A DNA stretch of 21,791 nucleotides, taken from the NCBI GenBank assembly GCA_028711905.1, contig JAQTRI010000010.1, positions 1 through 21,791 on the forward strand, read 5' to 3'. The position numbers were made by a program, and so were the translations under genes. The notes below the pieces were generated by a model that saw only the letters and a list, made by a program, of their open reading frames with translations, was not told the DNA's origin and made no database searches. Every line of letters starts with the position of its first letter. Position 1 is the first letter of the stretch. Below, one piece after another: positions 7,547 to 14,986 of the stretch. This DNA comes from Candidatus Wallbacteria bacterium (GTDB taxonomy: Bacteria > Muiribacteriota > JAQTZZ01).

Positions 7547-8122
7547 ATGGGAAAACTTAAAAACACCCGCACTGAACGCAACCTGCTGGCATCATTTGCC
7601 GGCGAGTCACAAGCCAGGAATCGCTACACCTATTTTGCCAGTGTAGCCAAGAAAGAAGGGTTTGTTCAGGTTTCACAGATCTTTGAGGAAACAGCTGACC
7701 AGGAAAAAGAACATGCCAAGCGTTTTTTTAAATTCCTGGAAGGCGGTACGGTTGAGATTCAGGCTTCTTTTCCGGCCGGACGCATCGGAACAACTGTGGA
7801 AAATCTAAAAGCAGCTGCGGACGGGGAACATGAGGAACATACCGTTCTTTATCCTGAAGCGGCGAAAATTGCACGAGAAGAAGGATTTAACGATATCGCC
7901 ACAGTATTCGAAAAAATTTGTGTAGCTGAAAAACAGCATGAAAAACGCTACCGCGGGCTTCTTGCCGGCATAGAATCCGGTAAGGTATTTAAAAAAGACC
8001 GGAAAATAACCTGGCGCTGTCTGAACTGCGGCTATCTTCACGAGGGCAACGAAGCGCCCGAATCCTGTCCGGCATGCGCACATCCAATGGCTTATTTCGA
8101 AGTGCTTTGCGAGAACTGGTAA
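7547..8122 (+). CDS. rbr: Rubrerythrin (NADH-linked peroxide reductase)
   Basis: Cytoplasmic, 191 residues. Rubrerythrin reduces H2O2 to water at a non-haem diiron site, taking electrons from rubredoxin. The diiron ligands are visible as E20, E53, H56, E94, E97, E128 and H131, and the C-terminal rubredoxin-like domain has C158, C161, C174 and C177. The start ATG has AGGAGG 5 nt upstream; the longer open frame to 7370 runs through a tRNA and is not coding. First gene of an operon with dfx, fprA and hrb. No canonical promoter is evident in the gap after the tRNA cluster (a TATAAA at 7496-7501 lacks a matching -35), so readthrough from the tRNAs or an alternative sigma factor is possible. Confidence 0.97.
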   Translation: MGKLKNTRTERNLLASFAGESQARNRYTYFASVAKKEGFVQVSQIFEETADQEKEHAKRFFKFLEGGTVEIQASFPAGRIGTTVENLKAAADGEHEEHTVLYPEAAKIAREEGFNDIATVFEKICVAEKQHEKRYRGLLAGIESGKVFKKDRKITWRCLNCGYLHEGNEAPESCPACAHPMAYFEVLCENW

Positions 8123-8134
8123 AAGGGAGGAAAA

Positions 8135-8509
8135 ATGACCGGAAAATTTGAAATTTATAAGTGTGAAATCTGTGGAAACATCGTTGAAGTCCTGCACGAA
8201 GGCGCAGGAGAACTTGTCTGCTGCGGTAAACCCATGAAGCTTTTTGAGGAAAGAACCGCAGATAAGACTACTGAGAAGCATGTGCCTGTTGTGGAAAAAA
8301 CAGCTGATGGATTCCGCGTGGTCGTTGGCAGCACCCTGCATCCGATGGAAGAAAAGCATTACATCGAGTGGATCGAACTTCAGGCTGACGGCAAAACTTA
8401 CAGGCAGTATCTTATGCCAGGGGCTAAGCCAGAGGCTCTGTTCTGCGTGAGTGCAGCATCGGTTTCAGCCCGTGAATACTGTAATGTCCATGGACTCTGG
8501 AGAGGATGA
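8135..8509 (+). CDS. dfx: Desulfoferrodoxin (2Fe superoxide reductase)
   Basis: 124 residues. Reduces superoxide to H2O2 without making O2, typical of anaerobes; the peroxide would be passed to rubrerythrin. The N-terminal desulforedoxin-like centre I has C10, C13, C29 and C30; the neelaredoxin domain has the active-site ligands H49, H69, H75, C116 and H119 (YCNVHGLW at the end). It therefore belongs to the two-centre class. Lies 12 nt after rbr with GGGAGG as its Shine-Dalgarno, so it is in the same transcript. Confidence 0.97.
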   Translation: MTGKFEIYKCEICGNIVEVLHEGAGELVCCGKPMKLFEERTADKTTEKHVPVVEKTADGFRVVVGSTLHPMEEKHYIEWIELQADGKTYRQYLMPGAKPEALFCVSAASVSAREYCNVHGLWRG

Positions 8510-8522
8510 TACGGAGGTTGGC

Positions 8523-9737
8523 GTGGCTGATACTTTTAAGGCTGTAAGAATCAGCGATCGAGTCTGGTGGGTGGGCGCTGTGGACTGGGGAATCCGGGAT
8601 TTCCACGGTTATGCCACCAAGCGAGGAACAACATACAACGCATATCTTGTGACAGGTGACAAGCCGGTGCTGATCGACACGGTCAAAAAGCCTTTTTATC
8701 AAGAAATGATGTCCAGGATATCCTCTGTGCTGCCAGAAAAAAAAGTCAGTTTCATTATCAGCAATCACTCAGAGATGGACCATTCCGGCTCGCTGCCTGA
8801 GGCGATAGCGTCACTGGAACCGGAAATGGTTTTTGCGTCCAGGGCCGGTTGTCAGGCTCTGAAAGATCATTTTCCGGCCCTTGATTCCATCACTGCGATT
8901 AAGAGCGGGGAAAAGCTGGCTCTGGGAAACTCTGACTTCCTTTTCCTCGAAACGCGGATGCTGCACTGGCCTGACAGTATGGTATCGTATCTGGCTGGAG
9001 ACGGAGTGCTGTTCACTCAGGATGCCTTTGGCATGCACCTGGCAACCCTTTCTCTTATGGCGGCCGGCCATGAACGCGCACTTCTTAGAGCTGAAGCTGC
9101 CAGGTATTACGCCAATATCCTGACCCCTTATTCCGGACTGGTGGCTGATCTTCTGCAGAAACTGCCGCAACTGGGGCTGGATATAAAAATTGTGGCTCCC
9201 GATCATGGGCCGATTTGGCAGGGGAAAGACGAAATTGGCTGGATCACAGGACTCTGGCAGAACTGGGCTGCCCTGAAACCAACGCGCAAAACCGTTATTG
9301 TTTATGATTCGATGTGGGGCAGCACGGCATCCATGGCTCAGGTTATTGCCGACAGCCTGGCAGGAGCAGGGGTTGAAATTTTCATGGCTCCGCTTTCCTC
9401 CACTCATCGCAGCGATGTGGCTACAGAGCTTCTGGAAGCAGGAGCCTTGTTAGTCGGTACTCCGACCATCAACCAGGAAATGTTTCCCACTGTTGCAGAT
9501 GTTCTTTGCTATCTCAAGGGGCTGAAACGCAAAGGTCTGATCGGTCAGGTTTTCGGCTCCCATGGCTGGGGCGGCGAAGGAGTCAGGCGGGCGGACGAGG
9601 CATTGACACAGATGCAGGTTGAGACAGTGGGAATGCCTGTTACAGCGAGATATGTGCCGGGGCCGGAAGCTCTTTCCTCTTGCCGGGAGCTGGGAGCAAT
9701 GATTGCCTCAGCACTGAAAGAAAGGACTGCCGTATGA
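8523..9737 (+). CDS. fprA: Flavodiiron protein, FprA type (O2/NO reductase)
   Basis: About 404 residues. The N-terminal metallo-beta-lactamase-like domain carries the diiron ligands H82, E84, D86, H148, D167 and H228 (HSEMDH, LHWPD, DAFGMH, DHGPIW); the C-terminal flavodoxin domain (about 256-404) has the FMN-binding YDSMWGSTASM and the GSHGWGGEG loop. It reduces O2 to water or NO to N2O using electrons from rubredoxin. The GTG at 8523 is chosen because GGAGG lies 5 nt upstream and the N terminus then matches the family; ATGs at 8484 and 8493 inside dfx are alternatives. The stop overlaps the ATG of the next gene, whose product is its likely electron donor. Confidence 0.95.
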   Translation: MADTFKAVRISDRVWWVGAVDWGIRDFHGYATKRGTTYNAYLVTGDKPVLIDTVKKPFYQEMMSRISSVLPEKKVSFIISNHSEMDHSGSLPEAIASLEPEMVFASRAGCQALKDHFPALDSITAIKSGEKLALGNSDFLFLETRMLHWPDSMVSYLAGDGVLFTQDAFGMHLATLSLMAAGHERALLRAEAARYYANILTPYSGLVADLLQKLPQLGLDIKIVAPDHGPIWQGKDEIGWITGLWQNWAALKPTRKTVIVYDSMWGSTASMAQVIADSLAGAGVEIFMAPLSSTHRSDVATELLEAGALLVGTPTINQEMFPTVADVLCYLKGLKRKGLIGQVFGSHGWGGEGVRRADEALTQMQVETVGMPVTARYVPGPEALSSCRELGAMIASALKERTAV

Positions 9738-10444
9738 TCAGTGGCATGGATCTCAAGGCACTGTTCTCGATTCAGTATGGACTTTACATAGTTTCTACTA
9801 AGGCTGACGGGCGCAATAATGGTCAGATCGCCAATGTTGTGTTTCAGGTGACTTCGCAGCCTGCGCAGATTGCCATCTGCCTGTCTAAGAACAATCTGAC
9901 TCACGATCTTGTGAAAAAAAGCGGGATTTTCGGTGTTTCGGTTCTGGAACAAAATACACCGATGAAGCTGATTGGCACTTTCGGGTATAAATCCGGTCGG
10001 GATATCGACAAGTTCGAAGGAGTAAACTTTGAAACCGGGCCTGCCGGTTGTCCCTTGGTTAAGGACAATGCCCTGTCTGTTATGGAAGCCCGTGTGACAG
10101 GGGTTATGGAAGTGGGCAGCCACACCCTTTTTGTCGGGGAGTTGACATGTGCCTCCTGCCTGAAAGAGTGCCCGGCCATGACTTATGAATATTATCACCA
10201 GGTGAAAAAGGGAAAATCACCGGAGAACGCCCCGACATACCAGAATGTATCCGGTCAACCAAAGAAAGTGGAGGAAAAAGTCACAATGAAAAACTACATT
10301 TGCAATGTGTGCGGTTATGTCTATGACCCGTCAGTTGGAGACCCGGACAATGGCGTAGCCCCGGGCACCCCTTTTGACAAGGTTCCTGATGCCTGGGTGT
10401 GCCCTGTCTGTGGTGTGGGCAAGGATCAGTTTACTGAAGAATAG
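9734..10444 (+). CDS. hrb: Flavin reductase-rubredoxin fusion (high-molecular-weight rubredoxin)
   Basis: 236 residues. Residues of about 5-160 are a flavin reductase-like FMN-binding domain (QYGLYIVSTK start, NVVFQVTSQP, a KNNLTHDLVKKSGIF helix region); residues 185-236 form a complete rubredoxin with C190, C193, C223 and C226. The same architecture in Moorella thermoacetica Hrb carries electrons from NADH to FprA, and fprA here directly precedes it with an ATGA overlap. The start at 9734 is favoured by this overlap. Inside the linker, GGAGG at 10270-10274 precedes the rubredoxin ATG at 10286, so free rubredoxin might also be made. Last gene of the operon, convergent with zupT. Confidence 0.93.
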   Translation: MISGMDLKALFSIQYGLYIVSTKADGRNNGQIANVVFQVTSQPAQIAICLSKNNLTHDLVKKSGIFGVSVLEQNTPMKLIGTFGYKSGRDIDKFEGVNFETGPAGCPLVKDNALSVMEARVTGVMEVGSHTLFVGELTCASCLKECPAMTYEYYHQVKKGKSPENAPTYQNVSGQPKKVEEKVTMKNYICNVCGYVYDPSVGDPDNGVAPGTPFDKVPDAWVCPVCGVGKDQFTEE

Positions 10445-10485
10445 AGAGTTGCTGGAAACAAATCAGGGACATATTCAAGCAGCAC

Positions 10486-11292
10486 CTACAGGATTAACAG
10501 GCTGGCAGCCATGGTCAGCATGCCTGCCACCATTCCGTAAATGCACAGATGATGTTCTCCGTATTCTTCGGCAGTGGGCAGCAATTCGTCCAAAGAGATG
10601 AAAACCATGATGCCTGCCACTAAGGAGAAGAGTGATCCATGAAGGGTTGCTCCCAGCAATGGCGCCAGGATCATGTAGCCGATGACTGCTCCTACAGGCT
10701 CAGCCATCCCGGAAAGCAAGGCGTACCAGAAAGCCTTGATTCTGTTTCCGGTGGCGAAGTAAATTGGAATAGCTACAGCCAGGCCCTCAGGAATATTATG
10801 GATGGCAACTGCTGAAGCCACTACCATGCCCAGCCCGGTGTCGCTTGTCGCTGCTGCAAAGGTGGCTAAGCCCTCGGGCAGGTTGTGTACTGCAATGGCG
10901 AAGGCTGTAGTCAGACCTACCCGGTAAAGTGGATGAAAAGTATTTTGCGAACCAGGGGATCCGGTTTCCGATGAGAAGCGTATTTCATGGGGGTTCTGCT
11001 CTTCCGGTACAAGCTTGTCGATCAGACCTGCCAGCATGATGCCTGCGAAAAATGCCAGAGTGGAAATTCTCGTGCCGGTTCCTGAGCCAAGGGACGATTC
11101 CAGCAGGGATGTTCCGGTAGCGTACAGCTCGACAAAAGATACATACAGCATGACACCGGCGGAAAATCCCAGTGACCCTGCCAGAAAACGCGTGTTCATC
11201 TTCCTGGAAAACAGAACTGGTATGCCGCCGATGCCTGTGGCCAGCCCGGCGAAAAAAGTCAGAGCAAAAGCGTTGATGAGCTCCTGATTCAT
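10486..11292 (-). CDS. zupT: ZIP-family divalent metal transporter (ZupT-like)
   Basis: 268 residues, integral membrane, about eight helices. ZIP transporters import Zn2+ and often Fe2+ or Mn2+. The metal-site motifs are clear: HNLPEG (H136-G141) and HNIPEG (H165-G170) in the fourth and fifth helices, plus GMAEPVGA further on; the loop between helices 3 and 4 (about 95-122) is short and polar. The family and length match ZupT. The start ATG has no recognisable Shine-Dalgarno; a promoter lies so close that the transcript would be almost leaderless. The gene is 68 nt downstream of the sigma factor gene on the same strand. Substrate specificity cannot be told from sequence. Confidence 0.93.
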   Translation of the reverse strand: MNQELINAFALTFFAGLATGIGGIPVLFSRKMNTRFLAGSLGFSAGVMLYVSFVELYATGTSLLESSLGSGTGTRISTLAFFAGIMLAGLIDKLVPEEQNPHEIRFSSETGSPGSQNTFHPLYRVGLTTAFAIAVHNLPEGLATFAAATSDTGLGMVVASAVAIHNIPEGLAVAIPIYFATGNRIKAFWYALLSGMAEPVGAVIGYMILAPLLGATLHGSLFSLVAGIMVFISLDELLPTAEEYGEHHLCIYGMVAGMLTMAASLLIL

Positions 11293-11299
11293 AGATCAA

Positions 11300-11314
11300 T
11301 GAGATACTATCTCA
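11300..11314. promoter_or_regulatory. Palindromic operator-like site upstream of zupT
   Basis: A perfect 15-nt inverted repeat, TGAGATA-C-TATCTCA, centred 15 nt before the zupT ATG. Its 7-1-7 layout is that of Fur/Zur/PerR-family boxes, and it covers the candidate -10 element of the zupT promoter. Repression by a metal-sensing Fur-family protein is a natural reading, but no regulator gene is in the window. Confidence 0.55.
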
Positions 11315-11332
11315 AGACAGGCTAATGCGCAA
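11304..11332 (-). promoter_or_regulatory. Candidate zupT promoter
   Basis: On the minus strand, TTGCGC (11327-11332), a 17-bp spacer and TAGTAT (11304-11309). The -10 is embedded in the 15-nt palindrome. Start of transcription would fall near 11297, about 5 nt before the ATG, giving a very short leader consistent with the missing Shine-Dalgarno. Confidence 0.5.
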
Positions 11333-11360
11333 GATTGGCGAAGAGCGGCTAAATGATCGT

Positions 11361-12170
11361 TCATTCTGAAAGGTAGTGGTGCTTGAGAGAAACTGAGACG
11401 GAGAGTCTTTCGAGCGAGATTTTCTTGATCTGCCGGATGCGTTCCTTGGTAAGGTTGAACACAAGGCTGATTTCTTCAAGGGTTTTTCCAGTATCCTGGT
11501 TCAACCCGTAATACAGCCGGACAATGCCCTGCTCCTTTTCCCTGAGTCCTGACAGGGACTGCTCAATCACCCTGGCTCTATCCTCATGATCAGCCTTTTC
11601 AACAGCAAGGGTTTCCGGGGTTTCACATGGCGCTAATACATCCTGATGATATGTTTCCAGAGACACGGAATTCTGGAAACACGATTTAAGCTTTTCCACA
11701 GCCTCGACCGTCAGTTCAAAGACTTCGGCGATTTTCAAGGCATCAGGATCGATACCATGCTCATTGCGGTAATCAGCAATAAAGCGGCGGATTTTCATGT
11801 ATTTTTCATAAAGGTGGACTGGGAGACGCATGGTGCGGCTCTGGTTGTAAATTGCCCGCAGGATGCTCTGGCGCACACAGTGGGACGCGTAAGTGGCAAA
11901 ACGGTTCTGCCATTTAAGGTCGAATTTTTCGATGGCATCCAGAAGACCGATGTTTCCCTCCTGGACCAGATCAGCCAGGGGATGATGTTTGTGATACCTG
12001 CGGGCTACTCCGACAACAAGCTGCAGGTGCGAGCACACCAGCGTGTTGGTCGCCTGGCGGTCGCCCTTTTTAGCCTTGACGAGCAGGTCCCGTTCTTCCT
12101 GGCTGCCGAGTTTCGGATAGCGGGCTATCTCTTTAAGGTAGAGTGCGATTTCCTGTCTGTCTTCCATCAT
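11361..12170 (-). CDS. Group 2 sigma-70 family RNA polymerase sigma factor
   Basis: 269 residues. Contains part of region 1.2 (residues 4-30), region 2 (about 38-112), region 3 (about 125-175) and region 4 (about 205-260), but no long region 1.1, as in RpoS/HrdB-like group 2 factors. Core-binding DLVQEGNIGLLDAIEKFD is well conserved. The region 2.3 dyad normally reading WW is H97-C98 here, and the position matching E. coli T440 is L104, while Q101 is kept. Region 4.2 has KTLEEISLVFNLTKERIRQI, a clear helix-turn-helix. I chose the ATG at 12170 (or the adjacent one at 12167) because conserved region 1.2 begins there; an upstream TTG at 12251 adds an unfamiliar 27-residue leader. No clear promoter or Shine-Dalgarno is seen. 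Confidence 0.9.
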   Translation of the reverse strand: MMEDRQEIALYLKEIARYPKLGSQEERDLLVKAKKGDRQATNTLVCSHLQLVVGVARRYHKHHPLADLVQEGNIGLLDAIEKFDLKWQNRFATYASHCVRQSILRAIYNQSRTMRLPVHLYEKYMKIRRFIADYRNEHGIDPDALKIAEVFELTVEAVEKLKSCFQNSVSLETYHQDVLAPCETPETLAVEKADHEDRARVIEQSLSGLREKEQGIVRLYYGLNQDTGKTLEEISLVFNLTKERIRQIKKISLERLSVSVSLKHHYLSE

Positions 12171-12285
12171 AACAGTGTAATAAGCATTAGGCGTGCCAAT
12201 TCTCTTGAACAAAGCTGTAAAATGGGCGTGGCAGGGCTTTTGCGTATACAATTCCTGCAGGAAAATTTGCGTTCAGCGGAAAGTG

Positions 12286-12315
12286 TTGTAATAAATATCC
12301 ATTATTAGGTATAAT
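12286..12315 (+). promoter_or_regulatory. Promoter of the A/V-ATPase operon
   Basis: TTGTAA (12286-12291), an 18-bp spacer and a perfect TATAAT (12310-12315), in the AT-rich gap between the divergent sigma factor gene and the first ATPase gene. The leader would be about 70 nt. It contains a small hairpin (12372-12385) whose 3' arm overlaps the G-rich ribosome binding site of the first gene. Confidence 0.65.
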
Positions 12316-12392
12316 AAAACCTGACGCCTGGTGGCTGTGTTTATGTTGTCCCCGGATGTATTTGTCTGATACCCTTTCATAAGGGGGGGCTG

Positions 12393-12716
12393 TTGGAAAA
12401 GAGATCTTTAGTCGATGAATTGATCAATATGGAGAACCACGCGGTTCAGGAGGCCCGGCAGCTGAGTCTTAAACTGGAGCATGAGCGGGAACTTCTCCAG
12501 TCCTCCCTTGCCTCTGAATTGATTGACAGAGAGGCCCGGTTTTCTGAATCCATGACCCGTCGGGTCAGCGAGGCTGAGTCTGAATATTCCCTGAAGCTGG
12601 AAACAGCCCTTGCTGTCAATAAAAAGACATATGATGAACTTTTGTCTGAGTCAGATGAACTGCATCTGAAGATTGCCGAATTTGTCATTGACATGGTTTA
12701 CGAAGATTATGATTGA
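12393..12716 (+). CDS. A/V-type ATPase peripheral-stalk subunit H/G (coiled coil)
   Basis: 107 residues, almost entirely predicted coiled coil, rich in E, L, S and R with heptad-like spacing, ending in a short acidic tail. In A/V-ATPases the H (G) subunit pairs with subunit E to form the peripheral stalks that hold the catalytic head against subunit I. Size, composition and first position in the operon fit this; sequence motifs alone would not be decisive. The start is a TTG at 12393 with a run of seven G at 12383-12389 as Shine-Dalgarno; the first ATG at 12429 would give a protein 12 residues shorter. The stop overlaps the next start. Confidence 0.75.
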   Translation: MEKRSLVDELINMENHAVQEARQLSLKLEHERELLQSSLASELIDREARFSESMTRRVSEAESEYSLKLETALAVNKKTYDELLSESDELHLKIAEFVIDMVYEDYD

Positions 12717-14637
12717 AAGAATGAGCAAAATCGAAATTTTTGGTCTGTATGAAGAGACTGACCGCCTGCTGCGTTTTCTGCAGAAATCCGGAGATATTCA
12801 TCTGGTGGAAACAGCGACTCCGACTGATTCACGGGGGCAGTTCCGCAGACTGCACGCGCCGTCAGGCAGGACTCAGGATGAACCTGTGACCAGGATCGTA
12901 ACAGAGGTTGAGGAAATATATCGCATCGCTGCAGCCGGGCTTCCGCCGGCTCCCGGGGAAAGCGTGGTAGAAAATGCAACAGATCATACTGCTTGCCTGA
13001 GAGAGATTTCCAGAATCAGGAAAAAGATTTTTTCTCTTGTGAAGCGGAAAAAGAACCTTTCTTCCGATTTGTCGGACTTACTGGCTGTCAGGCCTGAAAG
13101 AATTGCGCTGGCTCAGATTTTGTCAAAAGTCATGTCCGGCGGCGTGAAGGATCCCCCCGCCTGTCTTGTGCTGATCCCTGAGAAGCGGAATGAGCATGGC
13201 GAATTGCTTGCAACCCTTGCCGCAGAACATTTCGGAAAGGGTTATTTCAATGTTTTGAGCGAACTCATCGATGGAAAAAAAACAATTCTGACAGCTGTTT
13301 ACGGCGATAATTCCAGAGCCCGCTCTTTCAAGCATCTCTTGTGGGAAGAGGGATTTGAGGAATTGAATTTCCCCAATCGATGCGGGGAAGGTACGCTGGA
13401 TGACACGCTTCGCGAATTCGACGATCTGCTGAAGGAACTCCCGGACAGGCTCAGAAAGGCTGATGAAGAAATAGCCATAGTTCTTGAAACACATAGGGAA
13501 TTCCTTGCTGCTTCGATGTATGGGGGTCGCGCTTTCCTTGAGCGTGAAACGGCTAAAGGGCTTATGGCAGCTACTAAATACGCTGTCATCATCAACGGCT
13601 GGATTCCGGAAAACCGCTTGAGAGGCTTTTCGGAAAGACTGGATCGTGAATTCGGCGATTCCGCAATAGTGCGCGAACTGGATATCATCCACGATGAGGT
13701 GGATTCAATACCGACACTATTGCGCAACACGGTTTTCTCCAAATCTTTTGAGCAGTTACTCAGGATTCTTCCTCCAGTATCTTACACAGGTGTAGACCCC
13801 ACTTTTCTCAACGCGTTCACCTTTCCGCTTTTTTTTGGCTTTATGCTCGGAGATGTGGTGTATGGTCTGCTGGTTGTTTTACTGGCGCTGTATCTTCGCA
13901 AGGCTTTGAGTCCGCAGTTTTCATTCGTGTCGTCCATAGCCATGTGCTGCGGTTTTTCATCCATCTTTTTCGGTGTATTATTCTGGGAATTTCTTGGTAA
14001 CCTTGGAGAAGGGCACGCTCCGTTCTCCTTTCTTCCGATTCTGAACAGGCATCTTCATATCAAGGAATTCCTTGTGACAGCGATTCTGATCGGAGCAGTG
14101 CATGTCAGCCTGGGGTTCCTGATGGCAGCCCTTAAGGCTTATACTCACAGATTCTACCGCAAGCTGATCGGTGAATCATCACTGATTTCCCTGATCTGGA
14201 TGGTTTTCCTCCTCATAGGAAGCACAGAACGGTTTGGGATTTTACCGGCATGGCTTTTTGATGCAGCTCTGGCAGGGATTTTTATCAATATCATCACGGT
14301 TTTTCTGACACTTGGTGCTTTTTCTGTTCTGGAGATTTTTTCTATTGTGGCCAATATTCTATCATATTCCCGACTGATGGCGATCGGTTTTTCATCGGTT
14401 ATTCTCGCCTTTATTGCCAACAGCCTCAGCCAGACAGCCGGAAGTATGGTTTCGGGATTTCTGATCGGGTTTTCCCTGCATCTGGTCAATCTCGCGCTCG
14501 GTATTTTTGGCCCGGTCATACATTCTCTCCGCCTCCACTATGTGGAGTTTCTACCCAAGTTTTATGAAACCACGGGCCGCGATTTTCAGCCGTTCGGTTG
14601 TTATGCCAATGAGCTGGCCGGTAATGTCAGACAATGA
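12709..14637 (+). CDS. atpI: A/V-type ATPase membrane subunit I (a-subunit homologue)
   Basis: 642 residues. The N-terminal half (about 1-350) is a soluble, largely helical stalk; the C-terminal half holds about seven to eight membrane helices, starting with the conserved FPLFFGFMLGDVVYGLL. The essential arginine of the ion channel is seen as R555 in ILSYSRLMAIG. This subunit forms the two ion half-channels next to the proteolipid ring. The ATG at 12709 (MIERMSKIEIFG) overlaps the upstream stop by 8 nt; an ATG four codons later is equally compatible. Subunit assignment is secure, length is normal. Confidence 0.95.
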   Translation: MIERMSKIEIFGLYEETDRLLRFLQKSGDIHLVETATPTDSRGQFRRLHAPSGRTQDEPVTRIVTEVEEIYRIAAAGLPPAPGESVVENATDHTACLREISRIRKKIFSLVKRKKNLSSDLSDLLAVRPERIALAQILSKVMSGGVKDPPACLVLIPEKRNEHGELLATLAAEHFGKGYFNVLSELIDGKKTILTAVYGDNSRARSFKHLLWEEGFEELNFPNRCGEGTLDDTLREFDDLLKELPDRLRKADEEIAIVLETHREFLAASMYGGRAFLERETAKGLMAATKYAVIINGWIPENRLRGFSERLDREFGDSAIVRELDIIHDEVDSIPTLLRNTVFSKSFEQLLRILPPVSYTGVDPTFLNAFTFPLFFGFMLGDVVYGLLVVLLALYLRKALSPQFSFVSSIAMCCGFSSIFFGVLFWEFLGNLGEGHAPFSFLPILNRHLHIKEFLVTAILIGAVHVSLGFLMAALKAYTHRFYRKLIGESSLISLIWMVFLLIGSTERFGILPAWLFDAALAGIFINIITVFLTLGAFSVLEIFSIVANILSYSRLMAIGFSSVILAFIANSLSQTAGSMVSGFLIGFSLHLVNLALGIFGPVIHSLRLHYVEFLPKFYETTGRDFQPFGCYANELAGNVRQ

Positions 14638-14653
14638 TACTGGAGGTTAATTT

Positions 14654-14977
14654 ATGAGAACAAAGTCCATCCTTTTGCTGGTGCTGGGTCTGTTGCTTTT
14701 TCAACTTGCGCCATTATCGGCATCTGGAACATCGGAAAATGGAAGTGCGGTGTCAAAAACTGCAGAACATGGGATTTCTTTGGACGCCGTGGCTGCTGCT
14801 ATTGCCATAGGTGCGTGCGGAATAGCAACTGCTATGGCCCAGGCTCGCATCGGAGCCGCCGGAGTAGGAGCGATAGCTGAGAAACCTGAAGTCATAGGTC
14901 GTGTGATGATACTGATGGCTTTGCCTGAGACTGTCGTGATTCTTGGATTTGTTGTCGCGGCCCTGATTTTGACCTGA
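14654..14977 (+). CDS. atpK: A/V-type ATPase proteolipid subunit K (c-ring)
   Basis: 107 residues. The first 24 or so residues (MRTKSILLLVLGLLLF..) look like a signal peptide or extra membrane segment, followed by a single two-helix hairpin (about 43-68 and 84-106) with the polar loop AEKPE. The ion-carrying carboxylate is E92 in ALPETVV. Q63 in helix 1 and T93 next to the glutamate align with the Na+-binding glutamine and Ser/Thr of known Na+ c-subunits, so Na+ coupling is possible. It is the single-hairpin form, not the duplicated 16-kDa type. GGAGG lies 7 nt before the ATG. Confidence 0.93.
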   Translation: MRTKSILLLVLGLLLFQLAPLSASGTSENGSAVSKTAEHGISLDAVAAAIAIGACGIATAMAQARIGAAGVGAIAEKPEVIGRVMILMALPETVVILGFVVAALILT

Positions 14978-14986
14978 GGGCTGGAA

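Noticed and set aside
9545..10198. 217-codon open frame antisense to fprA/hrb
   Set aside because: It spans two well-supported genes and shows no recognisable domain.
11646..12308. 220-codon open frame antisense to the sigma factor gene
   Set aside because: The sigma factor motifs are clear on the minus strand; the antisense product is unlike any family and would cross the ATPase promoter.
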